Source: Scybalomonas sp905214925
GTDB taxonomy: Bacteria; Bacillota; Clostridia; Lachnospirales; Lachnospiraceae
DNA: 64,000 bases
Reading direction: 5' to 3'
Assembly: GCA_905214925.1 (NCBI GenBank)
Contig: CAJMOB010000010.1
Coordinates: 44,037-108,036, forward strand
This document shows, one piece after another, positions 16,841 through 24,695 of this stretch. Position 1 is the first letter of the stretch; every line of letters starts with the position of its first letter. The translations under genes were made by a program, and so were the position numbers. The notes under the pieces are model-generated. The model saw only the letters and a list, made by a program, of their open reading frames with translations. It was not told where the DNA came from and searched no databases.

Positions 16841-18160
16841 ATGGAAAAGTTAGATAAAAAAAATAGACTGCTCATGGGAATCACTTTATTTTCCATGTTC
16901 TTTGGAGCGGGAAACTTAATATTCCCGCCATTTGTAGGAGCGATGGCAGGAAAATCTTCATTGATTGCTAGCGCTGGGTTTGCACTGAGTGCTATTGGGT
17001 TACCAATTCTTGGAGTGGCAGCGGTGACAAAATCAGGCGGGTTAGAAAATCTTGCATCAAGAGTACATAAGAAGTTTGCATTTGTTTATATTTTAATTTT
17101 ATATTTATCAATTGGCCCTTGTCTTGCCATTCCAAGAACAGCCAGTACTTCTTTTTCTATGGCAGTTGTGCCTTTTGTAAAAGAAGTAAAGGAAGGACAT
17201 CAGCTGATTTATTCTATTGTATTTTTTGTGGTGGCTATGTTAATCGCATTAAAACCAGAGAAGTTAACGGAATATTTAGGAAAGAAGTTAACTCCTTGCT
17301 TATTGGTGCTCATTGTCATTATCTTTGTAGGTTCTTTCCTTCATCCAGCAGGGAAACTTGCTCTTCCAACAGGAGGATATGAAGAATTGCCAATGATAAA
17401 AGGATTTTTAGATGGTTATCAGACAATGGATACATTGGCGGCATTGAATTTCGGTATGATTATTGCCATGAATATTCGAGAAAAAGGGATTCAAAAAGAG
17501 CAATCTATTATGAAAGAAACCATTTTTGCAGGTTGGATTGCAGGGATTATATTATGCATTGTCTATGGAATGTTGCTCTATGCAGGAGCGATCTCTAGTG
17601 AGACCTTTAAAGGGGCAAAAGACGGAACAGAAATTTTAACCGCATTAACGCAGTTTTTATTTGGACGAGTTGGTGTCATTATATTGGCATTGGTTTTCTT
17701 AATCGCTTGTTTAAATACTTGTATTGGACTATTGAGTTGCTGTGGAAAATATTTCCATTCGATTGTGCCAAAGATCAGCTATCGCAATTGGGTTTTCCTT
17801 TTTGCATTTGTTTCCATGATTATTTCTAATATTGGATTAACAAAAATATTAGAGTTATCAGTTCCTGTTTTAAATGCGATTTATCCTGTGGCTATTGTAT
17901 TAATTATTTTAGCTTATATTGAGCCGTTCATTGGAAGATATCGAGCTATTTATCCATTTGTTGTGACATTTTGTGTTATTAGCAGTATTATTGAGGCATT
18001 GGAGAAAAAGAACATTGTCATTTATGGAATTACATCTCTTATGAAACAAATGCCATTTTATAACGCTGGTTTTGGTTGGATCATTCCATCCATTGTTGGT
18101 GTGATTTTAGCGATTTTATACAGTGAAATTATAAAAGGAAAAGTGAAAAAGATTCATTAA
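16841..18160 (+). CDS. brnQ: Branched-chain amino acid transport carrier
   Basis: 439 aa, about twelve membrane helices. Family motifs: MGITLFSMFFGAGNLIFPPF near the start, GVAAVTKSGGLENLA, YLSIGPCLAIPRTASTSF, and LNFGMIIAMNIREKG. It should import Leu, Ile or Val with a sodium or proton gradient. The start at 16841 follows AGGAGGA by 4 bases; an in-frame ATG 15 bases upstream would put the ribosome site inside the gene. A long bidirectional terminator follows. Confidence 0.94.
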   Translation: MEKLDKKNRLLMGITLFSMFFGAGNLIFPPFVGAMAGKSSLIASAGFALSAIGLPILGVAAVTKSGGLENLASRVHKKFAFVYILILYLSIGPCLAIPRTASTSFSMAVVPFVKEVKEGHQLIYSIVFFVVAMLIALKPEKLTEYLGKKLTPCLLVLIVIIFVGSFLHPAGKLALPTGGYEELPMIKGFLDGYQTMDTLAALNFGMIIAMNIREKGIQKEQSIMKETIFAGWIAGIILCIVYGMLLYAGAISSETFKGAKDGTEILTALTQFLFGRVGVIILALVFLIACLNTCIGLLSCCGKYFHSIVPKISYRNWVFLFAFVSMIISNIGLTKILELSVPVLNAIYPVAIVLIILAYIEPFIGRYRAIYPFVVTFCVISSIIEALEKKNIVIYGITSLMKQMPFYNAGFGWIIPSIVGVILAILYSEIIKGKVKKIH

Positions 18161-18213
18161 AAAAATCCCTCTTTACGAAAGAGAATTATCTCTTTGTAAA
18201 GGGGATTTTTTTA
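18161..18213. terminator. Bidirectional terminator between brnQ and the Hcp-like gene
   Basis: AAAAATCCCTCTTTACGAA continues into AGAG, a short AATTAT loop, then CTCTTTGTAAAGGGGATTTTT. The long stem (over 20 bp) is flanked by A and T runs, serving brnQ on plus and the converging gene on minus. Confidence 0.93.
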
Positions 18214-18229
18214 ACCATATAGTTAGCCA

Positions 18230-19012
18230 TTAAGCATGGGTTAAATTGTATTCTTCACATAAAGAGCCGTACACGAAGGGAGAGAGGAAGAGAGGGCGTT
18301 CGTTACCAAAGTCGAAATCTTTTTCTCCATTGTGTAAAAGAGCGAGGAAACGACAGACATCTTTTGCATCATACCAATGAAAAATGGTTTCTTCTTGGTT
18401 CCATGGGAGGTTTTTCTTTTTTTCTTCACAAGCAGTCTTTAAAAGAGCAAGACAGCGGGAAGATAAGCGGGATAATTCTATAATAATTGGCATATATTCT
18501 TGCGCTGTCCATTCCTCTCCAATGGAAAACATTCCACGGTAGAAGAAATCGTTGATTTCTTGATCTTCATATCCAAATGCCATAAGACGATATGTGTAAT
18601 AAGCAAGCCCTTGTAACCCTAATAAAATAAGCGATTTAAAAGAGCGAGTATCCTCATCATTTTGATACATTTCTTTCATATCATAATCATGAGTACGAGA
18701 ACAAGAACCACACATAGCACAATGAGGAGTTAATAATAATTTTGCGGCTTTTGCTTCTTCAATGGCATTTAAAACAAAATCAGGGAAAAAGGCTTCTGTA
18801 AAAATGCTTGCAAATAGACCGCTGATCATTTCTTTATGAGTGTCTGCAAAAGCTTCATCTGCATAAAGACCACGAGCAAGACCAACGAGTCTACCTAAAA
18901 GTTCTTCTTGAAGTAACGCAACATCTTCCTTTTGTTCATAAAAATTTCGATGGCTTAATTGTAAATGTTCTGATGGTTGTTGGCATGAAAGAATAAATGT
19001 TTTCTTTGTCAT
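18230..19012 (-). CDS. Hybrid-cluster-protein-like helical domain protein
   Basis: 260 aa, largely helical, read on minus with AGGAG before the ATG at 19012. I do not recognise it with certainty. The middle carries a compact Cys motif CAMCGSC (about 97-103). The stretch SLILLGLQGLAYYTYRLMAFGYED resembles the helical bundle of hybrid cluster proteins (Hcp, prismane), and the following EYMPIIIELSRLSSRCLALL fits the same bundle. The large catalytic Hcp domain with the hybrid-cluster ligands is absent. It is divergent from a Crp/Fnr regulator, a context common for hcp in anaerobes. An Fe-S protein tied to nitrosative or redox stress is plausible but inferred. Confidence 0.5.
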   Translation of the reverse strand: MTKKTFILSCQQPSEHLQLSHRNFYEQKEDVALLQEELLGRLVGLARGLYADEAFADTHKEMISGLFASIFTEAFFPDFVLNAIEEAKAAKLLLTPHCAMCGSCSRTHDYDMKEMYQNDEDTRSFKSLILLGLQGLAYYTYRLMAFGYEDQEINDFFYRGMFSIGEEWTAQEYMPIIIELSRLSSRCLALLKTACEEKKKNLPWNQEETIFHWYDAKDVCRFLALLHNGEKDFDFGNERPLFLSPFVYGSLCEEYNLTHA

Positions 19013-19115
19013 AAAATACTCCTAACTAAAAAGAAATCCTTTTTTTTTTATATAAGTATAGTATAATGAAGAAAACAAGACAAATATGTTTGATTTACAA
19101 CAAGAAGGAGTTAAA

Positions 19116-19799
19116 ATGGAAAAATATTTATCAATTTTAAAATATTCCACTCTGTTTTGGGGGATCGCAGAAGAAGATCTTGTTGGTCTGATTCGATGTT
19201 TAGGCGGAAGAACACTCCAATACGAAAAAGGTGAGTTTCTCTACCGTGCGGGAGATGTGATGCAAAGCGTTGGAATTGTTTTATCAGGAGGTATTTGCAT
19301 TTTACAAGACGATTTTTGGGGGAATCGAAGTATCTTAGATATTGCACAGCCAGGAGAAATGTTTGGAGAAGCATATGCTTGTCTACAAACAGAAGTAATT
19401 TCTATTAATGTGATGGCAAATGAGCCATCAGAAGTGCTATTTTTAGATGTAAAACGAGTATTGACAACCTGTTCTGCCTCTTGTAATTTCCATAATCGTT
19501 TAATTCAAAACTTTTTAAAAGTGATGGCAGAAAAGAACTTATCATTAACACAGAAAATGCGCCATATGTCAAAGAGAACTACGAGAGAAAAGTTACTATC
19601 TTATTTATCTGTTCAGTCAGAAAAACAAAAAAGTCGTTCTTTCCAGATTCCTTTGAATCGCCAAGAATTAGCGGACTATTTAGCAGTAGATCGAAGTGCT
19701 ATGTCATCAGCGTTAGGGAAATTAAGAGATGAAGGGGTTTTAGATTTTCATAAAAATGTATTTACATTAAAAGATTTTTCGGCAGATGAAATAAATTAG
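19116..19799 (+). CDS. Crp/Fnr-family transcription regulator
   Basis: 227 aa. The N-terminal cyclic-nucleotide-binding-like barrel (about 15-130: GEFLYRAGDVMQSVGIVLSG, then PGEMFGEAYAC) is followed by a C-terminal HTH (about 150-220: TREKLLSYLS, PLNRQELADYLAVDRSAMSS, LGKLRDEGVL). No N-terminal Cys cluster of the Fnr type is seen, so the effector is unclear. The ATG at 19116 is chosen because GAAGGAG precedes it. It diverges from the Hcp-like gene across about 100 bases and probably regulates it, as HcpR-type regulators do for hcp. Confidence 0.85.
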   Translation: MEKYLSILKYSTLFWGIAEEDLVGLIRCLGGRTLQYEKGEFLYRAGDVMQSVGIVLSGGICILQDDFWGNRSILDIAQPGEMFGEAYACLQTEVISINVMANEPSEVLFLDVKRVLTTCSASCNFHNRLIQNFLKVMAEKNLSLTQKMRHMSKRTTREKLLSYLSVQSEKQKSRSFQIPLNRQELADYLAVDRSAMSSALGKLRDEGVLDFHKNVFTLKDFSADEIN

Positions 19800-20279
19800 A
19801 GGTAAAAAAACGGAAAAGGAGAACGAAAATTAAAAAAGAGAAAATTATGAAAAATGACTAGAAATACAATATACAGTATCCAATAACGACACAAGAAATG
19901 GGAATTTTTTGTGAGAAAATGTAGAAAGATATTTGATAGTCTAATCAATTTAAAAAATGAAAGAAAAAATAAAACTAAAAGTAGAGAGAAAATGTTTTAA
20001 AATCGTGCTTTTGGAAAAGTTTTGCACAAAGTAAAGAGAAAATAAATAAAAAAATTGGAAAAAACAGGAGTTTAGTTTTTGTATTTTTATTTCTATATAT
20101 TGTAGTAAAGTGAGAAGATAAAGTACAATATATAGCACGTGTCCGCTACAGAAAGACTTATAATTTTGAGAATAAAAGGGGAAAAGAGAGAAGGAATTTG
20201 GCAAGATTATAGTGGAAAATTATGATGTATGTGCAAAATTCACAAAATGTATTTTGGAAAATTACGTAAAAAAAACAGG
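19800..20279. other. Gene-free A/T-rich stretch with one inverted repeat
   Basis: No credible coding frame on either strand (an 84-codon minus frame at 19950-20204 is low-complexity Phe/Ser/Leu). The one structured element is a perfect 12-bp inverted repeat, CTATATATTGTA at 20093-20104 and TACAATATATAG at 20124-20135, with a 19-base centre. It could be an operator or the hairpin of an unrecognised transcript. Confidence 0.4.
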
Positions 20280-20308
20280 TTGACTAAAGAGGCACGTCAT
20301 ACTATAAT
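20280..20308 (+). promoter_or_regulatory. Promoter of ridA
   Basis: TTGACT at 20280-20285 and TATAAT at 20303-20308, spacer 17 bases, 65 bases before the ridA start codon. Confidence 0.85.
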
Positions 20309-20373
20309 GTATGTGTCGGGAAAACATAAAAGAAATCAAGAATTTCATTTTATTTATATAGGAGGAATTTACA

Positions 20374-20748
20374 ATGTTTAAAGTAACAAACACATCAAAA
20401 GCACCAGCAGCAATCGGACCATATTCACAGGCTCTTGAAGCAAATGGATTTATTTTTGCTTCAGGTCAGATTCCTCTTGTACCAGAAACAGGAGAAGTAC
20501 AAGAAGGTGGAATTACAGAACAAGCAGAAAGAGTTATGCAAAATATCAAGGCTATTTTAGATGAAAATGGTCTTACATTTGAAAATGTTATCAAAACTAC
20601 TTGTTTCTTAGCAGACATGGCTGATTTCGCAGCATTTAATGAAGTATACGGAAAATACTTTACAGGAAAACCAGCTCGTTCTTGTGTAGCTGTAAAAGCG
20701 CTTCCAAAAGCAGTTCTTTGTGAAGTTGAAATTATCGCTGTAAGATAA
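20374..20748 (+). CDS. ridA: RidA, 2-iminobutanoate/2-iminopropanoate deaminase
   Basis: 124 aa, the standard family length. Motifs: APAAIGPYSQALEANGFIFASGQIPL at the start, RVMQNIKAILDENG, and the terminal PARSCVAVKALPKAVLCEVEIIA carrying the conserved Arg that binds the substrate carboxylate. It hydrolyses reactive enamine/imine intermediates released by PLP dehydratases. It has its own promoter and terminator and is immediately upstream of a threonine deaminase, whose product intermediate is a RidA substrate. AGGAGGA ribosome site. Confidence 0.96.
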   Translation: MFKVTNTSKAPAAIGPYSQALEANGFIFASGQIPLVPETGEVQEGGITEQAERVMQNIKAILDENGLTFENVIKTTCFLADMADFAAFNEVYGKYFTGKPARSCVAVKALPKAVLCEVEIIAVR

Positions 20749-20766
20749 TATAATACATAAAACAGT

Positions 20767-20791
20767 GAAAAGCTCGCTATGCGAGCTTTTC
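20767..20791 (+). terminator. Terminator hairpin after ridA
   Basis: GAAAAGCTCGC, TAT loop, GCGAGCTTTTC: a perfect 11-bp stem 18 bases after the stop. The T run is short, so termination may be partial. Confidence 0.7.
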
Positions 20792-20812
20792 CTATCTATT
20801 TACGCGAAGATA

Positions 20813-20897
20813 ATGAGCCATGCGAGAGCATGAATGCTCACATATGGTGACTATTGGCGGACGTGAGAAGTTTTGAGAACGTACTTTTCATCGTTTC
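20813..20897 (+). repeat. Dispersed intergenic repeat, copy A
   Basis: Shares ordered blocks with copies at 27883-27944 (same strand) and 63231-63320 (opposite strand): GAGCCAT at 20815-20821, an AGCAT/ATGCT inverted pair, TGAGAAGTTT at about 20864, and GTACTTTTCATCGTTT at 20881-20896. The TGAGAAGT/ACTTTTCA pair can form a stem. It lies between the ridA terminator and the threonine deaminase gene. Confidence 0.65.
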
Positions 20898-20967
20898 GTA
20901 ATCGAGAAAAATGTTATTTCATACTTTAACTTGATATAAAATAAAGAGAGGAATGGAGGGTTTAATA

Positions 20968-22155
20968 TTGATAACATTAGATATGGTGTATGATGCACAA
21001 AAAACGCTAAAAGGCGTGGCAAAAGAAACTCCTATAATTCATGCGACGAAGATTGATAATAATTTATATTTAAAATCAGAGAATCTTCAGATGACAGGTT
21101 CTTTTAAATTAAGAGGAGCTTATTATAAAGTTTCAACATTAACAGAAGAGGAAAAGAAAAAAGGTGTTATTGCAGCATCTGCGGGAAATCATGCCCAAGG
21201 AGTGGCACTTGCATGTACAAGAATGGGTGTTAAGTCTTATATTTGTATGCCAGCATATGCGCCTCTTGCAAAAGTGGAAGCTACGAAATCCTATGGTGGA
21301 GAGCCTATTTTAGTACAAGGAAGTTTTGATGATGCGGCAGCGGAAGCAAAGCGATTGATAGAAGAAGAAGGCTATACATTTGTAGCTCCATTTGAAGATG
21401 AAAAGGTAATTGCTGGGCAAGGAACGATTGGACTTGAAGTGTTAGAACAGCTTCCAGATGTGGATACTGTTGTTGTTCCAATCGGTGGTGGCGGTCTTAT
21501 TAGTGGTGTTGCTTATGCCATTAAGCAGTTAAAGCCACAGTGTAAAGTAATTGGAGTTCAGGCATCGGCAACTCCATGTATGGCGGAGTCAAGAAAAGCA
21601 GGCCATGTGGTAAAAGTACAAGATGCACCTACCATTGCGGATGGTATCCATGTATTACAACCAGGGAATATTACCTTTGATTTATGCCAAAAATATGTAG
21701 ACGAGATTGTGACAGTGACAGAAGATGAGATTGCTGTTGCGATTTTAACATTAATGGAAAAACAAAAGACAGTAGCGGAAGGAGCAGGTGCAACTGCAGT
21801 AGCAGCGGTATTGTCAGGAAAAGTGGATACAAAAGATCAAAAGGTTTGTTGTATTGTTTCAGGTGGAAATATTGATGTGACTATGTTAAATCGTGTCATT
21901 ACAAGAGGATTAATAACGACGGGAAGATTAACAGAGTTTACAACAAAATTACCAGATATGCCAGGAGCATTAGTAGAGCTTTCCACAGTGATTGCAAGTG
22001 TAGGAGCGAATATCGTAAATGTTCAACATGAAAGAGAAAGTATTCGCTCAAAAGTAAATGAATGTGTTATTTATATCGTAGTGGAGACAAGAGATATTGC
22101 TCATAAAGAAGAAGTGATTTCCACTTTGAAAAAGGCAGGATATGCTCTATTATAG
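20968..22155 (+). CDS. ilvA: Threonine ammonia-lyase with ACT domain
   Basis: About 395 aa. The PLP-binding motif SENLQMTGSFKLRGAYYKV holds the catalytic Lys. SAGNHAQGVALACT and VVPIGGGGLISGVAYAI are the phosphate-binding and glycine-rich loops, and a C-terminal ACT domain spans about 315-395. It deaminates threonine to 2-oxobutanoate. The length with a single ACT domain fits the TdcB-like/short IlvA class. The probable start is TTG at 20968, 8 bases after GGAGG; the upstream in-frame ATG at 20953 overlaps the ribosome site. The neighbouring ridA product would clear the iminobutanoate it releases. Confidence 0.93.
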   Translation: MITLDMVYDAQKTLKGVAKETPIIHATKIDNNLYLKSENLQMTGSFKLRGAYYKVSTLTEEEKKKGVIAASAGNHAQGVALACTRMGVKSYICMPAYAPLAKVEATKSYGGEPILVQGSFDDAAAEAKRLIEEEGYTFVAPFEDEKVIAGQGTIGLEVLEQLPDVDTVVVPIGGGGLISGVAYAIKQLKPQCKVIGVQASATPCMAESRKAGHVVKVQDAPTIADGIHVLQPGNITFDLCQKYVDEIVTVTEDEIAVAILTLMEKQKTVAEGAGATAVAAVLSGKVDTKDQKVCCIVSGGNIDVTMLNRVITRGLITTGRLTEFTTKLPDMPGALVELSTVIASVGANIVNVQHERESIRSKVNECVIYIVVETRDIAHKEEVISTLKKAGYALL

Positions 22156-22192
22156 ACGCAGTATAAAATAAATCGTTTGATATCTTAGACAT

Positions 22193-22233
22193 AAAAAAGA
22201 GATGTTGCAAAACAATTTGCAACATCTCTTTTT
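22193..22233. terminator. Bidirectional terminator between ilvA and the EamA gene
   Basis: AAAAAAGAGATGTTGCAAA, short loop, TTTGCAACATCTCTTTTT: a perfect stem with A and T flanks serving both converging genes. Confidence 0.95.
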
Positions 22234-22267
22234 CATAAAGATAATTTTGCTTCTCAAACTGTAATTG

Positions 22268-23137
22268 TTAAGAGTTTTTCAAAAAGATAGCAAGTCCTAA
22301 TAAAATAATAAAAATACCAAGTAATTGTTGTAAGTTCAATGTTTCATGTAAAATAAAATAACTTAAAATGCAAGTGCCAACGGCTTCTCCAAGAATACTC
22401 ATAGAAATCACAGAGGCGCTTAACCATTTTAAGAGCCAATTGAAAATCATCTGTCCAAGAATGGTAGAAATCAGTGCAATTCCTAAGAAAGCTTTCCAAG
22501 TGCTAATGGAATATCCAGTAAAAGGAGCGTGTGTGATAAGAGAATACATGGCTAAAAAAAATGCACTGCTTCCATATCCCAAAAAGGAATAGGGAATGAC
22601 AGAAAGGGAGGAGCGAATATGCTGTCCAACCATAAAGTAAGAAGCTATGATTCCAGCAGCGATAAATGCCATAATATCCCCAACGAAAGCAGTCATACTC
22701 AATTGGAAATCACCCCAGCCAATTACGACACAACCAATTAATGCTATAAGACAACCAAAAAGTGCTTTTTTGGGGTAGCGTTCTTGAAAAAGAAAATAGC
22801 CACCAACAAAAGAAAAGAGCGGTTGTAATGTAACGAGTACCGTAGAACTTGCTACAGAAGTATAGTTTAAAGATTCAAACCAAAGCACATAATGAGTGGA
22901 TAATAACAAACCTGATAGAATGCCAAAAAGCCATTGTTTTTTCGTAAGTTTTAGAAATTGTCTTCGGTTCTCTTTATGAAAGAGTAAAAAAGGTAGAAGA
23001 ACGATAGCCGAAAAAAGCAGTCGATAAAATGCAGTAATGGAAGATGGAGCCTGTGCTAGTTTTACAAAAATAGCAGAGGTGGATAAAAAGAATACTGCAA
23101 AAAATAAAATAATATAATGGGTAAGTTTTGATTTCAT
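22268..23137 (-). CDS. EamA-family (DMT superfamily) transporter
   Basis: 289 aa from the ATG at 23137, ten predicted membrane helices in two EamA repeats. The first repeat begins IILFFAVFFLSTSAIFVKL. Typical EamA features are RLLFSAIVLLPFLLF, STHYVLWFESLNYTSVASS and, in the second half, SISILGEAVGTCILSYFIL. It probably exports or imports small metabolites such as amino acids; the substrate cannot be told. A longer ORF reaching 23365 is rejected because GAGGAG lies just upstream of 23137 and the extension overlaps nth on the other strand. Confidence 0.85.
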   Translation of the reverse strand: MKSKLTHYIILFFAVFFLSTSAIFVKLAQAPSSITAFYRLLFSAIVLLPFLLFHKENRRQFLKLTKKQWLFGILSGLLLSTHYVLWFESLNYTSVASSTVLVTLQPLFSFVGGYFLFQERYPKKALFGCLIALIGCVVIGWGDFQLSMTAFVGDIMAFIAAGIIASYFMVGQHIRSSLSVIPYSFLGYGSSAFFLAMYSLITHAPFTGYSISTWKAFLGIALISTILGQMIFNWLLKWLSASVISMSILGEAVGTCILSYFILHETLNLQQLLGIFIILLGLAIFLKNS

Positions 23138-23159
23138 AATAAGAATTGCTCCTCTCAAA

Positions 23160-23192
23160 AAAAGAATCACCAAAAGTGGTGATTCCTTGTCT
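23160..23192 (-). terminator. Terminator-like hairpin in the EamA gene leader (possible attenuator)
   Basis: Read on minus: GGAATCACC, ACTT loop region, then GGTGATTC followed by seven T, ending about 25 bases before the EamA start. It faces the gene it precedes, not the end of any minus-strand gene, so it would stop transcripts entering the EamA gene unless relieved. Confidence 0.55.
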
Positions 23193-23363
23193 TTTATAAT
23201 GTATTTATTATGATTTATTATAACAAATGAAACAAGAAATGCAAGAGATGGAAAAGGGAGCATTGCGTCTTTTTTTGACTTATGATAAGATTTGCATGAT
23301 ATTAGAAATGGAAATAAAGTGGAAACTAAATGTAAATACATGGGAAAAGTAGGTGTATCAAAC

Positions 23364-23990
23364 ATGAATGAGAAAGTAGTACAAGTGTTAAAAATTTTAG
23401 ATGAAACTTATGGTGTGACAAAAGAGGGATTCCTGCATAAGGAACCATGGCAACTTTTGTTAGCCATTATGTTAAGTGCTCAAAGCACAGATAAACAAGT
23501 AGAAGAGGCGTTACCAGCTCTTTGGGAAAGGTTCCCAACAGTAGCCGATATGGCAAATGCTCAGATTGAAGAAATAGAAGAAAAAATTCGTTCCATTGGA
23601 TTATATAAAAATAAAGCAAAAAACATGAAGAAGTGCTGTCAGCAGATAATAGAAAATTTTTCAGGAGAAGTGCCAAAGACCATGGATGAGCTGTTGACAT
23701 TAGCGGGCGTAGGGAGAAAGACTGCTAATTTATTTTTATCGGATGCTTATGGAATTGAAGGAATTACTGTGGACACCCATGTAATGAGAATTTCCAAAAG
23801 ACTTGGATGGGCTAATGGGAAGAATCCAGAGCAAGTGGAGTATGAACTTCAAAAAGTGTTGCCAAAGGAACACTGGATTCGAATTAATTTTCAATTGATT
23901 TATCATGGAAGAGCAATCTGTACTTCAAGGAAAGCCCATTGTGAACGCTGTATGTTAGAAAGGTATTGTGACAAAAAACTAGAAAAGTAG
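23364..23990 (+). CDS. nth: Endonuclease III
   Basis: 208 aa base-excision DNA glycosylase/AP lyase. The helix-hairpin-helix LLTLAGVGRKTAN includes the catalytic Lys, and ITVDTHVMRI the catalytic Asp. The Fe-S cluster ligands follow the classic C-x6-C-x2-C-x5-C spacing at the C-terminus (CTSRKAHCERCMLERYC). The ATG at 23364 is preferred on family length, though the ribosome site (AGTAGGTG) is modest and 10-12 bases away; an ATG at 23340 is the alternative. The GreA-type gene follows 13 bases downstream. Confidence 0.94.
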   Translation: MNEKVVQVLKILDETYGVTKEGFLHKEPWQLLLAIMLSAQSTDKQVEEALPALWERFPTVADMANAQIEEIEEKIRSIGLYKNKAKNMKKCCQQIIENFSGEVPKTMDELLTLAGVGRKTANLFLSDAYGIEGITVDTHVMRISKRLGWANGKNPEQVEYELQKVLPKEHWIRINFQLIYHGRAICTSRKAHCERCMLERYCDKKLEK

Positions 23991-24003
23991 GAGGGAAAGA
24001 GAA

Positions 24004-24507
24004 ATGCATAATCAATTAACACAAAGTGATATAAAAAAAATGCAAGAAGAAATTGAACATAGAAAATGTGTTGTAAGAAAAGAGTTGTTAGAACATGTAA
24101 AAGAAGCTAGAGCACAAGGAGATCTCAGTGAGAATTTTGAATACTATGCGGCGAAAAAAGAGAAGAATCGAAATGAAAGCAGAATCCGTTATTTAGAGAG
24201 AATGATTAAAACGGCTAAAATCGTATCAGAGGAATCCAATGAGGATGAAATTGGCTTAAACAATACAGTTCTTCTTTATTTTGAAGAAGAGAAAGAAGTA
24301 GAAGAATATAAAATTGTAACAACCATGCGAGAAGACATTTTAAATAATAAAATAAGTAAGGAATCACCGCTTGGAAAAGCGATTTTTGGACATAAAGTTG
24401 GGGAGCGTATCCATGTAAAAGTGAATGAGCAATATGGGTATGACGTTGTCATTCAAAAGATCGAGAAAACAAAAGAAGATGACAGTGATACAATACGAAG
24501 TTTTTAA
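24004..24507 (+). CDS. greA: GreA/GreB-family transcription elongation factor
   Basis: 167 aa. The N-terminal coiled coil has the tip motif ARAQGDLSENFEYYAAKKEK, whose Asp and Glu act at the RNA polymerase active site to stimulate cleavage of backtracked RNA. The C-terminal FKBP-like domain reads ISKESPLGKAIFGHKVGERIHV. It is slightly longer than typical GreA (158) and its middle is more divergent, so it may be a second Gre paralogue rather than the housekeeping one. AGGAGGG ribosome site; likely co-transcribed with nth. Confidence 0.87.
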   Translation: MHNQLTQSDIKKMQEEIEHRKCVVRKELLEHVKEARAQGDLSENFEYYAAKKEKNRNESRIRYLERMIKTAKIVSEESNEDEIGLNNTVLLYFEEEKEVEEYKIVTTMREDILNNKISKESPLGKAIFGHKVGERIHVKVNEQYGYDVVIQKIEKTKEDDSDTIRSF

Positions 24508-24533
24508 TAAGATTTAAAAAATTAATATTTCTA

Positions 24534-24563
24534 TTGACTTGAATAATTTGGAAATGGTATCAT
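24534..24563 (+). promoter_or_regulatory. Putative promoter of the EAL protein gene
   Basis: TTGACT at 24534-24539 and TATCAT at 24558-24563, spacer 18 bases, leaving a leader of about 125 bases before the start codon. Confidence 0.55.
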
Positions 24564-24695
24564 AGAAAGCCATGAAAAAATAAGTTTAAAATATTAAAAG
24601 AGAGACCAAAAGAAATTAAAACTGATATTTTGTAGAAAAAATTTAAATTTTCATCGTTAAAAAGAGTATGAATAATTATATGTGGAGGAAATTGA

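Noticed and set aside
19950..20204. 84-codon minus-strand frame in the gene-free gap before ridA
   Set aside because: Low-complexity Phe/Ser/Leu sequence, no ribosome site, no recognisable motif; kept only as part of the gap description.
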